64,000 nucleotides of DNA from Lepidonotus clava (GCA_936440205.1 OW387135.1:37860792-37924791); one strand, 5' to 3'. Positions 1 to 14,737 are shown, numbered from the stretch's first letter. The notes: generated by a model not told the origin, from the sequence alone. Numbers and translations: made by a program.

Positions 1-3000
1 AACTAAAAGTCTACTGTTATTTCAACCCTCAATGTTGCCATTCAGAAGAAATCTGGCACACCGTTTTTTATTGCAGTATATCAGCCCTGTATATAAAAAA
101 GTATAATAGAACTTCCATTTCTATAAGTCTTTCAAAGCCTATACAACAATGGTTGTTTCAGGAAGTAGAAATAAGCCATGGCATCCTGTTTATAGAGCGC
201 GTCATATATAGGAACCGTAGAAGATTATGGGTCAAATCAAACAGTTAGTATAAATATTAACTCGGTCAGGGAACTTTCTGTGTTTATGTACACTTCGTAC
301 ACTCTACATTCGGTGACACTGACCCTTAGTGCCCCAACTTATATCTAGCTGACCCCTGGTTCCTAAGTCTCAGGGTTTAATAACATGCCCCAGGCATGGA
401 GAGGAGGAACAGTCTTTGTTGTAAAGGACAACCATCGCATGATACCTCTCTATTTCCAGGCCGTCCATAGAAGTGCCGAGGCAATTGGAGTCATTGAGCT
501 TGACCTTTATAATCTTCGGAGTGAGTCTTGCCTTTCCTATACATGCAGTTAGTTCTAAAAGTGTTGAAGTCAAATCGTGTCGGGATCATGTTTAGACTGA
601 AACAACTTATCTTGAAAAAGGGTTCTTTGTATATATCTTTATAAGTTCTAAACGATTTACGAGATAGTAAACGTATATCTCGACCGAAAAGTCTACAATC
701 TACTCTCTTACATAAAAAAAACCCCGGATATTCTTGTCCCATGATTCATGTCCACAGAACATTCTATTATTCATGTAAAGGCCATTTTGTGAGACCCTAC
801 TGTAGAAAAATCCTCTTGAGCACCCTTAAAAGTTAAGATATTGTGTCTGTATAGGTTACCAACAGGTGCGAATAATAAAGCTGTAAGCATAGACGTCACG
901 TCCCTCCCTGAAGGCAGAATGAGGGCCGTCACCTTTTGTAAGATGTCACGGACCACTTGTACGTGTTTGGTGCACTAACCTCCAGAGCTGATCACACTGA
1001 CCCAAAGTCTAATCCCCACCAGGGTCACGAACCCACTAAAGGCCAAGAGTCGGCCGTTAAATCAAGAAGTTGTTTACAGTACCAAAGCACCAGAAAGCGC
1101 TCAAATTCAGTGTATTTCTAAATGCCTTTCTTTGCAAGGTTCATGCACTCAATCATGATAAACTAAACAAGATCATTCATTTGGGCTACACAATGGAAAG
1201 AACAAGATGGCCCATGTCATCTGCCTACTATTTATTTTGTAGCCTGCCTGCTGCAAATACAAGATATTCCGGCCCTAAAACCGAGACTATGATTCATCTT
1301 CTTCTGTGATTAGTCAATCGTAATAGGATATGATGTTATGGAGAGGAAAACGAAGGTTTTTACGTGATGTGTAGGGAGAGTAAAAATTGAGGAACTAGTC
1401 TCAGGTCTACCTATGAAACATTTTCTGATCCTACCAAATTATATTGTCATGAGACGACTGACAGTATATATACAGCCCGTAATTTCACAGAACGTTTAAC
1501 GCTTGTTAAAATGATAGACTATTTTTGTAGTTAAAATTTCTCCACTGATAAAGTTGGCAGCTGAAAGACTCGTTCAAAGAAGTGAGTTATTTAAAGACAT
1601 AATGGTACATAGATCTAAAGAATACTGTGACCCTTTAACACGTACAGGTCAACATAGTTTGAATTTAATAACTATAAAATATGTTACGCCCAGCAGTTTT
1701 AACCGCTTAATTAGGGAATGGAATATTTCTTGTTAACTAGGAGTAAGGTCTTCCAACATTAATCGAGTCTGAGAATTGAAACTTGAGTAGTTCCTGACCA
1801 AGACAACTCAATGATAACACAACTATGGAACTGAGGCGAAATGATCCATGATCAATAGGCGTCAAATAGTTTTTCATTTACATTGAGGAAAGGGCCATAT
1901 TTAACCATTTCAGGCTTTGAATAGGCCTGCAAACTGCAAGAGTTTCTATTTACAGAATGGTTCAGTAGTGAGACTTGTGCAAAAACCTACTGGCCTACAG
2001 CATACAATTATTTGGTTGTTAGACTTTAAGAAATTGGCCGCGCTTTCAACCGATAAGATCGGGAAGGTTAGTCTTTTGGCCTCCTTGGTCTACGCTCACA
2101 GTTTGGCTCTACTACAGTTTTGGAGACTTACCAAGAATCGTGTACAGGTGTAAATGTGACTTGGATAATAACTATTCAGTGAACGAAAACTGTTAATGCG
2201 TACAGAGTATGTGTTCTCCCCACACACATAGAAAGTGTTATACCGATGCAACAGTCTCAACGTTGAACTAATTCTATTGTTGAAGTTCACCATTAACTAC
2301 GCACAAGAATGTAGGCCCATGTTTTGTGAACATCATGGGAAGACTGTAGTACGATAATGGAGAAGAACACTGGTCTTGGGTATATTGTCTCATGATGTTC
2401 CGACAAAATAAATTATAGTTTTTTTTCATTTAGATTAAACTTCCATTGATTAAATGATCATATTGTGATAAGACACCAGTATCTTTATTTTGCTTCTGAT
2501 GCTCAAAAACACACTCAGTTATTTGGTTTCTATCGCAAAACCAGGCCAAAGATAATCAGCATACCTGGCAAAGGTATTTAAAGAGCAGTTACAGTACCGC
2601 AATCCGAAGCACCATTTTCACATTTTGGGAATAATTATAAATGAGTTAGCTAACTTAAGAGTTTCACTGAGATTACACGTCAATGCAATAAGTGAAGGTG
2701 GCAATGGTTAGTCGTCAGATTACATCACCCAGCCAGGTGAGATGAAAGGTGGGAGCTGTGAGAACCGGCCAATTACAGACAGGTGAGGAGCCAGGGTTAC
2801 TCGGGGATTAGGCCTCATTATACCAGCTTGAATGGTAGATGTCTCAACTCATTATATAATAATAATATTAAAACTACGTCTTCTATACTTTAAAAACTTT
2901 TGTCTAGCCCCAAAAATATTTGTTGTCAAACTTCTTTTTATAGGTAGTTCTTCCAACGAAATCAGTAATCATCGAAGGATAATAACTTTTAGGAAAGGTC

Positions 3001-6000
3001 AAAATGTGGTTGTCGGGACAGACATATGGCTATAGAGAGTAAGTGTTAAGGCTGTATTCTACATACCTGTTCCATCTTCTTGAGATAAAGGAATAAACAG
3101 ATACATGACAAAGTAATTACATAACTATTGCAATGATATCACGATGCTTTATACTTCCTACATAGGATCTATCGATATTTCACAATTATGCCTATGTATG
3201 ATTGCATGCATGATCATATATAGTATTCGAAGTGTATCGCTAATTATATTGCTAAAAAGGTATCAACATGTTGGTAAACATTTTGAGCGATATTGCTGTG
3301 AAAATGCATCACAACCTGCAATGATAAAAAGGCCCAAACTGTATTGGGGTGGTTGAATGCATGTAGAACATGGCTCTTGTGATAGCCGTATGGCAGAAGT
3401 GTCATTCGTTCGTCAGCAGACAGAATTGGCATGTAGATTACTATAGTTTGAAGTACATGTACAGAATAGTCGTTAGGAGATGGCCATGAGTCCAGTAAAG
3501 CCGCTAACTCAAATGTCAGTTTACCCATCAGGGCTTACACGGTCAGGAACTGGAAGTTTGTCTATTGATCCATGTGCTTTATATTGAATTTCCTCGTTAG
3601 GCTCGTATGTTTAACATTGCCATTCCCCAACGTTTACCTACAGAAGTAGGGTTAACACGCACATACCAGTATGAGCTGGGTTATTGTAGTACATTGTACC
3701 TGATGGTATGAAACTTCCTTATTCGGCAGCAGATGTGTCTATTGTTGTATATTATATAACCAACATGCCATCTTTAGATAACCATGGAATAGCTTGGGCA
3801 GGAAGGTTATTAGGGTCTATTTTAATCATTGTTTGCCTGTTGGAAGATAACAATGAGTAGCATTATCTCTTGTTAAACATGTTTCATATCATTCCCGTTT
3901 GCATGTAAGGCTGGTTTCGAACCCTTAATCTGCAATATAAGGGTATCCGAGTAATAGGGATATGCAGGTGTACAGTCTTGGCATTGGTGTTTACCCTCAG
4001 TGGGCAGATCTTTCTATAGGGCCAGGTGCTGCTGGCTGTTGTCAATAAATAGGTGATGCAAAGTAAAGATCTTCAGAGAATGATCACACATGACCCAGTG
4101 CAGGTGTACCCATTACAACAACCACCTCACACACCAGCCCAAAACACCACCTTCATGACAGACGTTTGCCCCAGGCTATCCCATTTCATAGAAATAACAC
4201 AGAGTCTACCTTTTTAAACTAGTGCAACAAAACCTACTGGCGGGCTTTTTATAGAGCCGTTTAAACTATAGGAAAAGTAGTCAAATCAAATAACAAGATT
4301 TGCAGTTTACATTTAAAAAGATAAGAGGATAAAAATATTGTTTTGCGTCGGATCAACTAAGCTTGAGTATAGAGGTCATGGTGACTCTGGCCTAACCTTG
4401 TAATCAATGGGTATTCATGAAGGTCTCAGGGCAAGTCAGAGGGATGAATATTTCTTGACAACAGATGAATAGGTTATAGCAACGGACGCTGTTTGATCTG
4501 TCTTGGGGGTACTTTCTTCATGATAGAGTACGTAGAGAGTTGAATTGTAGACCTATCTGAATATTGAAAGTATGGACTTTTATGGACGATTACATATGGT
4601 TTTTCAAACTGTACTACAGAGCTCCTTTCCAGACCAGTCGGCCTACCGTGAAACCATGATTTCGTAGCAATCAGAAGCAACGGGTAGTGTGATGGGTTTT
4701 TTTAGTTTAAAAACTTAGCACAGTATCCTAGCGTTGTTTCGTTTGACGATCGCCGACCTACTGTAATGTGAGCTAAATAACACCTTCTAGGGTCAATGCT
4801 ATCTGTATTTGGGATCCTTAATTAAGCTTCCATCAACAATCCCACACGTAGGAGAACATAATTATCCTTTGCCACAAGGGGTTTCAAGTGAATCGACATA
4901 CATCGATGTGTACATCTGATTGAAGAGTTTTCCTCCTACTGCGGAGATTACACAACAATTTTCATCAAGAAAATACGTATAGCTAAGCGTAATTAAAAAT
5001 CCAGGCACACGGTACGTGGCATTCAAAGGTTTACGACCTTACAAGGCTTCCCTGATGCGTTTTTGTATTTGTGGGAGAGGGGGGTCTCTAGCAGGTGGAA
5101 GATAGACGTCGCTGCGGGGGGTTGTCTCATGTGGCCCACCTGTCGCCCCTACACCCCCCCCCCCCCTCGCACCCACCCAACGCCAGGTGTCCTCACCTGA
5201 TCACTGGCCAAACATGTGTACTTAGGGTCGGGGTTGGGGGGCATAGTGTAACATAGGCAGTACTATGGACACATGCCATACACAGAACCAAGGTTGGGAT
5301 GAGACATCGGGTTATTTCCATTTTCAATATTTTAGTCATATTGCATTCGGTCAGGCTTGGGTTAACTTGCAAGGTGAGCATTGATATTGCGTTTGTTTCA
5401 TTGGAGTTTCCCCTCCTTTCATACATGATCACTTAAGAATTAAACACGGTTTAGATCTTCGACGAGAACGTGTAGGACAATATTCCCAATGCACTTGTTA
5501 CATGTATAGACTTCTGACATACTCAAGCCCTGCTTCCAAACCACACCCAACCACTGTTAACAACTCACGCATAACCGTGCGTTAACAAAGTAATTTCGTG
5601 AGTGCTATACGACCAACAAACCACATTGAACATTGCTGTATAGAGTCAAATGGCACCCACACGGAAACAAGTCGTGTTTTTCCTGGGTTCCTTTTACACC
5701 GAACAATTTGCGCTCAGTCGAGGGAGTAAAACGCTCACGTTATCTCCCCTGCCGTCATTACCTTTCTTTGTAGTTTGTCGGTATCAACTTGATAACGTCA
5801 CATGTCACATTAAACATCCTGGCCAGGGGGTCCCTATGTATAGTATGCTGAACGAACACATTGAACAGGGCGACGTCTCGCCCTCTTAATTCTGAACCGT
5901 ATCACAACAAGTTCCCATGCAACGTGTAGTGGAGAATGTAACCAAAGACGTATAAGTTCCAGGCTGAAAAGTGTCTTAAATGGACTGAATTCTTTCTCCA

Positions 6001-8569
6001 AATATTTGTTTTTTGCTAAGCTACCCTCAATTATTTAGGAAGTACAGGTATGATCTATTGTGTAGGCTTAGCAGTATAATGTATAGTACTTATTGCAACT
6101 GTCGATGACCGATGGACATTATTCTATCAGAGTATTTAGGTGATATCTCTGACATAGGTGACGGTTTATGTATCCACACTTTTTCAAAGTGAATGTATTG
6201 CTAGAATACCTATAGTGGAATAAACATGATGATAATTATATAGGCTTAGAAACATATGCGAGTTGAAAGACATCATCATGGACCATAATATGCTGTTACC
6301 ACAAGCATGATGAATGTACATTTATAATTACATCTTTAAAAAAAGGGAATACTGGTACCCATATTATCCATTCAACTAAAGTATTTAGAGTCTGGCTATC
6401 TTTCGAGAGAGGAAGCATAGATATATGTTCCTTAAAAAATAATAAAGTACATAATAATAATTGTGGCAGTATTATATGTGAGAACTTAATGTGTCCTAGG
6501 TGTCCTTAGATACATATGACATGCGTCTACAAAAAAGCAAAGCATTAGTACTGGTTACAGCTCCGGGATATAAGAAGAGGCACGTCCCAGTGCCCCGAAC
6601 TGTGGTACCTGCTGGGGTCCTGCCAGCACCACCACGTCAGTCCAACTTGTCGGGATCTCAGAGTCACCCAGACGGAAACTGCATCAGAATGGTCACCAGG
6701 AAATTAAGATCGTCCAAGTACTTACATGAAACATAAACCCCATGGCTATCATGAGTCATTGAACGTAAACTTCTCCCACATTATGTTTCTCATGGGTCTT
6801 GAACTGTATCTTTTACTATTGTTGCCTATTGTGTCATTACATGACAAGTCAGCCAATAAATGAATTTTTATTTAAGAAGAGGCCACCGTTTTTACACATG
6901 TTTGTTTCTTTTCTCCTATTCTTTGTTCAAGAGATACACAGTTCAGTGTCTAAATCTGATTTTGAAAAGTTGCTTTCAAAGAGGGACAGTTGAGGAAAGG
7001 GTCTTTTGTATCCTTCAATATGAAACAATCAGTCTGTATACTTTGGTGTATATCTACGTGACTGGTCTAATTTCAGTCCAATTTGAACCATTTGATGTGT
7101 GTTCGTAACTGTCAATTAGATATTGACATTTCTAAGACTGTAAGTCCAGTGATCTATTATGCAAAACGAATATGTCCTCTCAAACATATTTCTCCTATCC
7201 AGTTATCTGTTTAAAACCATATAACCCAGCTTCCTAATGTCTTAAGACAGTATGGTGTGGAATGAACCTTGAAAGTATTGATCCAAAAGGTGACAATATA
7301 TCCTGCATAATTATATCAACATGAACCTCCGAGACTGTTAAGAGTCAAACTAGTTTTTAGAAGTGACTGCTGTTGGTACAGGTCGCCTTTCGTTGTTTAG
7401 GATGAAATAGAAGCTTGTTCAGCCATTGTGTTTAGGACAAGACGGCTGGTAAATTACTACTTGTGAAAAGCCGGAACTGTCGGCCTTATTTTCAACTGTC
7501 ATCCTACAACTATGGGACCGGCATACATAATCAATGGATGTAACCGAGCCTTTACAGACCTAAAGAGTAACTTGGAAGAGCTAAGGCCCAGTTTTCACGT
7601 ACTAGAAAACAGTGGGCGCACACAAACTTCTGTCATCATGGTATGGAAAGTTTACGAGTGCATTATTTTCCCAAGGAGAAACAAGGTTTTGTTTAGACGA
7701 TATTTTTTGTTTAATCGATACGTTAACCATGTTAATACATTTAATAATAATATTATGATTAAATCCATGCAACATGTTGAAAATTATCCTTATTCAATCC
7801 ATACAACATGCAGCTAACAGCTGGTTTTTATTCTAATTCAATCCGTACAATATGTGGAGATATATACATGTAAACACATATCTTTACAAACATCCTCGTA
7901 TAGCCCCATTGCTTGTCTGTTTGAGCGTCTAGAATACCCTGAATCCCTCACTATCGCGGTTTTTCTCGGTAAAACGGTGAAATGTGAATCTACAACCTAT
8001 GCACATGCATGCAATGCTATACCCCAAATACTGTTTAAAGAAAATCTATAGACACACCTTTGGTCCGTAATGTAGTTCATTCTAATACACCTCAAATAAG
8101 TTCCGCCGTCTTAAAGCTTGAAAGGGAATAAAAACTTTGGAGAGAAAATATTGACTGAGGCAGTCACTCGCGACCTTTGCAAGTCCTTTGCACACCAAAT
8201 AACCTGTAGGCGCCTTAGGCCGACTCCGTTCTCGCCAATGTTTGCACTCCATGAGGGATAATTTCTTCTTGAACATCCAACTTAATATTTTACTTTTTCT
8301 TATCTGTGCCCCAGCACTATTCTCACTCAACGACTAGCCTATAGAGGCAACCGACCATGATTTACCATTACAACTTGTATTATACCTACATTATTATTAC
8401 TGTAGTTACTATTACAACTATACATTAAACTGCACGTGGCTTCAATATTGCAGCAGGGACATTCGGACTCGAAACCTACCGGAGGATGTCTTATGAATAT
8501 TTTTGGAGAATAAGGGTTATCAAAACTAAGTAGCAGATGGGAAATCTTATGTCTGAGGATGATCAGTAA
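1..8569. other. Gene-poor AT-rich DNA
   Basis: No coding exon can be supported here. Open frames are under about 100 codons, overlap on both strands, show no recognisable domain and lack paired splice signals. A poly-C tract lies near 5,150-5,170. Distal regulatory DNA or exons of a gene outside the window cannot be excluded. Confidence 0.5.
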
Positions 8570-9580
8570 AAATAGATGAGAAATCGACATATCAGTAAAC
8601 ATAACACTGCTCTGTGCCCATGAAATGTGGTAGGGGCATGATTACAGAAAAGATATGAGCAATGTCTATATCAATAAATGTAACATTGCCATGTACCAAT
8701 TAGATGTCAGTAGACCTGGGTCCATATTTTCACAAAATCTTAAGATTCTGGTGATTTGGAAACCGTGCCATTTATATATTCATTCTTTCTGTCAATGAAA
8801 GTAACTGCACATAACAAACCCTTTTTACGGTTATTTCAGAATTGCATCACCTCTTAAATTGGGGACAGACACAATCAGGCAATTTGAGACAATAATCAAA
8901 TTTCACTTGATTAGCTAAATCACTAAAATCATTTATGAAGATAATTATGGGCCCTGGACACGATGACGGAAAGTAGATAAGCAATTGCTATGCTGGCCCT
9001 TATATCCCAGGAAGGAAATTTTTCAAAAAGTTCCACCTCTCCTCCAAAAATTGATTGTAAAAATAGGAAGGAATTTTCCGAAAAGTTTCACTTGTTACTC
9101 CTCGCCACCCCCTTTTTAAAGATTGATTTATTGACGGTATTAAAAAAAGTTCCACTTAGGGAACTTCGCCACCCCCCCCCCCCCCCAGCAGAATCTGTAA
9201 ACGGGCCTACTATCTAACATAACCATGTACCCATTAGATGTGGGTAGACATGATGACTGAAAGTAGAGGAGTAATCTCTATATTAGTAGATGTAGCATTG
9301 TCATGTACCCATTAGATGTGGATGGACACGATGACTGAAAGTAGATAAGTAATCTCTATATCAGGAAATGTAACATTGCCATGTACCTATTAGATGTGGG
9401 TAGATCCAGACACGAGGAGGGAAAGTAGATGAATTATTGCTATATGATCAGTAAATGTAACAATTCCATGTACCCGTTTGATGAGGGTAGACCTGGACAT
9501 GATGAGAAAAAGTAGATGAGTAATACAGTAAATGTAACACTGCCATGTACCCATTAGATGTGGGTAGACCTGGCCAAACG
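8570..9580. repeat. Minisatellite, about 80-bp unit, interrupted
   Basis: A unit containing AGTAGATGAGTAATCTCTAT, then GTAACATTGCCATGTACC and TTAGATGTGGGTAGAC recurs. Two diverged copies lie at 8,570-8,720, a fragment at about 8,955-8,990 and five tandem copies at about 9,215-9,575. An unrelated block with poly-C (9,000-9,215) interrupts it. Not coding. Confidence 0.75.
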
Positions 9581-10860
9581 CCAGCCACGAAGCCCAGACT
9601 CGCCTTCTCCAGTTGGCAGTGGGACTGTTTGTCTTGTAACTGGTAATCACCAAACCCTGCTGACAGGTCAGGTTTTAATCACTTCTAACCTGCCCAACAC
9701 ACGTCCCCGGTCATGCCAAGCCTGCCGGGTTCACGGTGTATTATGTGCACAGTGTGTAAGTGGCCAGCTTAATGGGTCACACACTATGTTTGTTGGCACA
9801 GTCATGAAAAGGGAGACTCATGTACCTGACGCATAGCACCATTGTTGGGGTATTCTGCAGGTACATATGTCATACGTTTATACGTTGATAAACTTTCAAT
9901 TTAGTGTTTTGCATTGGGTACTTTCTAATTATCATGATATTGTTCAAAACCAACTGGACAACAATTACTTGAAAATAAAGCCATTATATAAAATAATAAT
10001 GTAAACGGAAATATTTGAGGGGAAATAAGCATTGCTGTATGAGTCTGACCCAAGGAAAGATAATTACGAGAATATGCATACAATGAAATGCTTGTTCAAT
10101 AGGTAACTTTATATGGAGCTACCACTGTAACTGTTAAATACTTGTCTTTACTTATAAATCGCACATCTTAACACTTAGTTATGATAACATAAATAGTTTG
10201 CACTACTGTGAAGAGAAACAGACTCTTAAAAACCAAAACATCTAATTACCAATATCTTATGAAAGCTATATAAATGTATGCTAGCTATGGTTGCGAATAC
10301 TACATTTCTCTACATAATCTACAACGAAACCTTTGCAGTCGTGGGGCTTCATCACTACATGAGGCCGAGTACCTGGTCATTACAAGATGCAACACCTGGG
10401 GTGTCCAGTTCGCCAATGTCAGGTGCACAATATGCCCAGGGTTTAACAAGGAACACCAATTGGTGCATACAGACAACTTGATCGTCACTCCAACCGCAAC
10501 CCAGCATTAGAACCTGATCATGTATAATTAGAGTACGATTCAGAGGATCTCACGAAGGTCTTCACCCTATTTGTCAACTCAGGTTTCCTTTACACTTGTG
10601 TGATCCACTTGCATGGGATGTCTAATTGTGATCTGCAAACTGTTTCCTTGCAATACTGTACTCGGGGAACGCAATGGTGAGGGGATGATGGTTTCGACAG
10701 AAACATTTAGGCCTACAGAATTGGCTAATTTTAGTGAACTGTGTGGTGTGGATCAAGGGTGCTCTGCTCTCCATTTCGTCCAAACAAATTGAGGAGAAAA
10801 GACACAGGTGCACAAGAATAACATAGATCAATTATAGAAGGTGGGCAAACGTGAACTTAC
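9581..10860. other. Intergenic or intronic DNA downstream of the minus-strand exon
   Basis: For the minus-strand gene at 10,861-12,192 this is intron sequence following its splice donor. Around 10,274-10,510 several frames are open on both strands, but none has splice support or a recognisable domain, so I do not call an exon. Confidence 0.4.
10855..10860 (-). other. Splice donor of the minus-strand exon
   Basis: Read on the minus strand the exon ends ...AGTACGG and is followed by GTAAGT, a strong 5' splice site. The open frame continues only about ten codons beyond it, so the 3' part of the gene lies in exons at lower coordinates, perhaps outside the window. Confidence 0.65.
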
Positions 10861-12079
10861 CCGTACTGCTCGTGTCTTGCTGGTCCCAGGACTTTGCTAT
10901 CTCCTCAAAGTATTTATCCATGATGTACTCCTTAGCCCCTGACAGACACAACATGGACGCCGAGGGTGACGTCATCAGGCCTGAGCCTGCCAATGACACT
11001 AACATGACAGAGTCCACCTGGGAGGTGATGATGTTATTCCGTGTTAGAGCCACCTTCTTTGACTTTAGCGGTGTTGGGGATGCCATGTCGTCCCCTACTG
11101 GAGGCACTCTGTCGGTGTTGGCGGACGATGATCTTACCGGTGAGGTCACATCGCTTTTGGTAGACTGGCGTTTGACTTCCTCTGCAGACCCAATGCATGT
11201 TGAAAGACGATTGTCGTGATCTTGTCCATTTTTGACTATCGGAGACCTCGCAGGCTCTGGAGTTACCTTACTGTTGTTGAGAGGTTTGTCCGGGGTCATT
11301 GTCCTGTTATGGGGCTTCACAGGCGAAGACCTGCCTCCCGAGCCAGTCTTTGGGGTAACGCCCGACTTGGAGATAATCATATTGGATATGGCTTCCATTG
11401 TGCCCGTCATGATCTTTGGCGACGACCGCCTTGGGGTAAAGCCGGCCAACCCCCTGGGGCTGTCCTGTGCATTGGTATGACCCACCTGAAGGTCCTTTAC
11501 CGGCGTCCGAAGGACACGCTCCCTCCCAGGGTCGTTCCCGGTCGGTAAGGTGGACAAGGACTGTGAGGAACACGAACGTCGTACGGGTCTTACACCTGTC
11601 TTTGTTTGCGGTAACGTCGACGTCGTCTGGAAGTACACGGACGCTGCAGGCTGCAGTGACGTCATGGACGACGCCTTGGACATCCCCGTGGTGTGACGTA
11701 GGACGGCCCCTTCAGGTGCCGCCCCCTGTTGGCATGTCCCCGGTATGAGGTCGGGGGACGCTGTCCGCTGCGGGCCGGCCGACCTCCTGGACACCGACAG
11801 GCCGTAAGTTGTCCCACCTTTTTTACTCAAATTTGTATTGTCCATTTTGTCAGTTGTCACCATGGTCTGACCCCTGGCGGACCGGGGGAGATTACTGCTC
11901 TGGTCTGGGGGTGCCGACAGGGACCTCTGGGAGGGACTATACTCCCACGACAGGCTCCGAGAGTCGGCAAAGGTAGGGCCACCCGGATGAGAACCTTGGG
12001 GTTTCTTTTTTGTGTAGGAGCCGTCCCCATGTGGGGAATTGAATCCTGGGATACCCATGGTATCCTTCTGAGATGTCAT
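10861..12079 (-). CDS. N-terminal coding exon of an unrecognised Ser/Pro/Thr-rich protein
   Basis: An open frame of about 406 codons runs from an ATG at 12,079 to a GTAAGT donor after 10,861. An in-frame TGA lies three codons upstream of the ATG, which fixes the start. The protein is low-complexity, rich in Ser, Pro, Thr and Arg, with many SP/TP sites (RSSPK, RTMTPDK, TPEPARSP, DVTSPVR) that could be proline-directed kinase targets. It has no signal peptide or membrane segment. Only the last 20 or so residues (AKEYIMDKYFEEIAKSWDQQ) look structured and could start a helix or coiled coil in the next exon. This composition suggests an intracellular scaffold or cytoskeletal protein, but I do not recognise the family. 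GC content is well above the flanks, as expected for a coding exon. Confidence 0.7.
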
Positions 12080-12192
12080 TTTATATCAGGAATACATTGT
12101 TTATTGTAAACCTATTGCAGTGTAATCATTCCAAATACTCCTCATTCTTTCGTCGCAAACTTCAAGTTCAAGGCGTTTACGATTTCCGATGC
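12080..12192 (-). other. 5' UTR part of the minus-strand exon and its acceptor
   Basis: On the minus strand the sequence TTTTATTTTCAG ends at 12,193 and would open the exon at 12,192. The 113 nt before the ATG contain stops in all useful frames, so this is probably leader sequence and a further 5' exon should lie upstream at higher coordinates. Confidence 0.45.
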
Positions 12193-13842
12193 TGAAAATA
12201 AAACAAGATTTATATAGGTAGAGCCACACTCAGAATTTCGTACAACTATAATCAAATTAAACAATGATTATCATTACTAATGAAGCGGATTCTAGAACAG
12301 AAGACATGATGATGACTGTTGGAGTTTAAGGTCCCCTCAGCACCGGGACTCAGCACCATGAAAAAACTTATAGAATAGTGTTAGTTGATGATTAAACATT
12401 ACTGCATAGACATGTGAGATAATTGAAATATTTTAAATGCCTTCCTTTAAACATGCAACAGGTAGGCCTACATGTCTGTCTTCTGTGCAGAAAACTTGGT
12501 ATGGATTTCCCTTGGAATAAAGACTTATATTGAGAAAGTATATACACTAGGGCCTATTACAATTTTTAATGAAGCCCAAAGTGACCAACTTCAGTAGTTG
12601 ACATTTATAATACACAATTGTCAAATGATTATTCGACATCTATACTAGGCCTATTACCAGCATAGTATATACCCTGTTTATATATACCTAATGCCAACGG
12701 TACTCATATTGCTATCATTAAACCACATTCATTTTTACAAATGATCTTCCATGTAGGTGAAACGATAATATCATAATAAATTATAAACATAGCTTACGAC
12801 TTTTTACGTACATAATAACAAGCTTATCAAAGCAATAGTAATACATATTCTTTAGGCCTAGTGAGGTGAAAATGATAGAGATTGGCATGTATATATACTC
12901 TAAAGTGCATGTACGGTATTGACAATGTTTGTAAACAAACTGAACCTTGCATGGAGGACACACACTATAAATAGTGGTCGTAGTGTTTTACTTAGTCACA
13001 GACATAATGCAACAAGTAATATCAAGTTGCAATATCAAGTTGAGCGCCTTAATTCATGTTACCCCTCGAAATGTACATGGAATCTCTCAATTGCTCAACA
13101 CTCACTCATATCTTGGGGCTGGGGACCCGCTGGACATGTTCATTTATATATTGTGTCTATTGCAGTCTTGAAAATATGCCATTTATGTGACATGTGAATG
13201 ACTCAAAATTCATTAAAAAGTGGGTGTCAAATCGTGATTATGCAATAACCATGATGAATAGGCCGACCCCACGGCTGGAGAACCAACCGAAACCCTCTCC
13301 ATAATTATGCATGTGACAAAGAGAACCGACGTCTAGTGGGCGTAAGGGGGCAGCTTAGCCTTTCCTTGTTTCGGTTAGGATCAAGGAATTAGACGATGCA
13401 GGAGGTGGGCGTTAATCCCAGAGCAAAGAATGCCTTGATGCTGCTAATCTGTGTGTTTAACTTGTGATTACTCCAGTGAATGCGTTCCCGGCCATATGCT
13501 GGATCGAGTGTGGGAAAACGCTACAATAATAAAAGTTACACGGTCCTCATGGCCATGTTTAGTTGAATCCTTAGATGTTTCAGCAACAGTTGTAATGCCT
13601 TAACATTTGTGTCGGCTATTTAGTTCCTATAATGCAACAACGTGAGCAATTATTTTTCATATAAGGGCCAGTAAGTGTGACGATTATTTTTGTTTCATAC
13701 GTACATGCAGTTTGAAAGATAATATCTTGGCGGTATGCATATCAATATTAATGTTAGAAATTCGCACTTTCTACAGCTATCGGGAAGAAGACTCATTAAC
13801 TTGGTCATAATCTATTGAAATTACACTACATGCAGTGTAAAA
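12193..13842. other. Noncoding, probably intron of the minus-strand gene
   Basis: AT-rich, with no supported exon and no obvious repeat structure. A GC-richer patch at 13,250-13,450 shows no reading frame worth calling. Confidence 0.4.
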
Positions 13843-14737
13843 TGGGAGTGTATCTGGGAAAAGGTACCTAATGGCGATCAATGAGGTCACAAAATCACAT
13901 GAAACATGGGGGAATGTGTCAGCATTATTCTTATTGTAGAGAACCTACTCTTTTAAATGCTGCAAACCATTTTGAGATATTCCTGATAGAACCTGAGATA
14001 AACATGTATGAACATACCCACCTCTTGTACATTGAGAACCCCTTACTCCCGATTGCTGTTGTTACTTCCAAGTTATGGCGACTTAAAGTTTCTAATGTTT
14101 ATCAAGAAATTAAGTTTTTTTATTTCTGAGAATATTAAAAGTGCCATAACTATTGACAGGAGTGCTTGTTCCACTTACTGTTTTCAGTTTTGAGAAGGTA
14201 AAAACATTTTGTACATTACCTGTGAAAAAATGTTCTTTTAATTTTTTATATTCTTTTTACTGTAACCATGGTAACTCGCTAACCTAAATTAAGCGCAGAA
14301 ATTCTGCTAAAAACGTTCCATTTTGATTTTCCCATGATGCATTGCTTATGAAAATTTTGATTTTTTAGTAAATGTCATGAGAATCTTTAGAAAATTTCAT
14401 GTAAGTGAAAAATTTTCACAAAATAACTTAAAAAATAGTTATTTCCCCATATATTTCATGATTAATGTAACAAAGAGTCAATTTCTGCCAGTTACTGCCA
14501 GATTTGGCCCAAATTGAGCATAATGGCCTATATTGTACATAAGATTGCGAAGGAACTAAATATCGTAGAATGATAAAACAAAGAGTAGAAGAATCTTTGG
14601 GACTTCAGAAACATTATAAAACATAACCTTTAGCTGCATGTTAAGTGATTGTTTCATGATATGAACAAACCTCCAGAACTAGTGGCCACAGGGTGGCCAA
14701 ATATGTCATTAGGTACCTTTTCCCAAATATGCTCCCA
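13843..14737 (+). mobile_element. 895-bp nonautonomous TIR element, copy 1
   Basis: The left end TGGGAGTGTATCTGGGAAAA, followed by GGTACCTAATG, is mirrored at the right end by CATTAGGTACC, then TTTTCCCAAATATGCTCCCA, giving inverted repeats of about 31 bp. The inside is AT-rich with only short frames. A second copy of almost equal length lies in opposite orientation at 40,622-41,515, which fixes both ends. Flanking bases suggest a 2-bp target duplication (AA here, TA at copy 2), compatible with but not proof of a Tc1/mariner-type element. Confidence 0.85.

Noticed and set aside
3900-3940. tRNA T-arm-like GGTTTCGAACCC
   Set aside because: No matching D arm, anticodon arm or acceptor stem around it.
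13881-14193. 82-codon frame conserved between the two 895-bp elements
   Set aside because: Conservation follows from the copies being duplicates; the frame is short, has no recognisable motif and overlaps another open frame.
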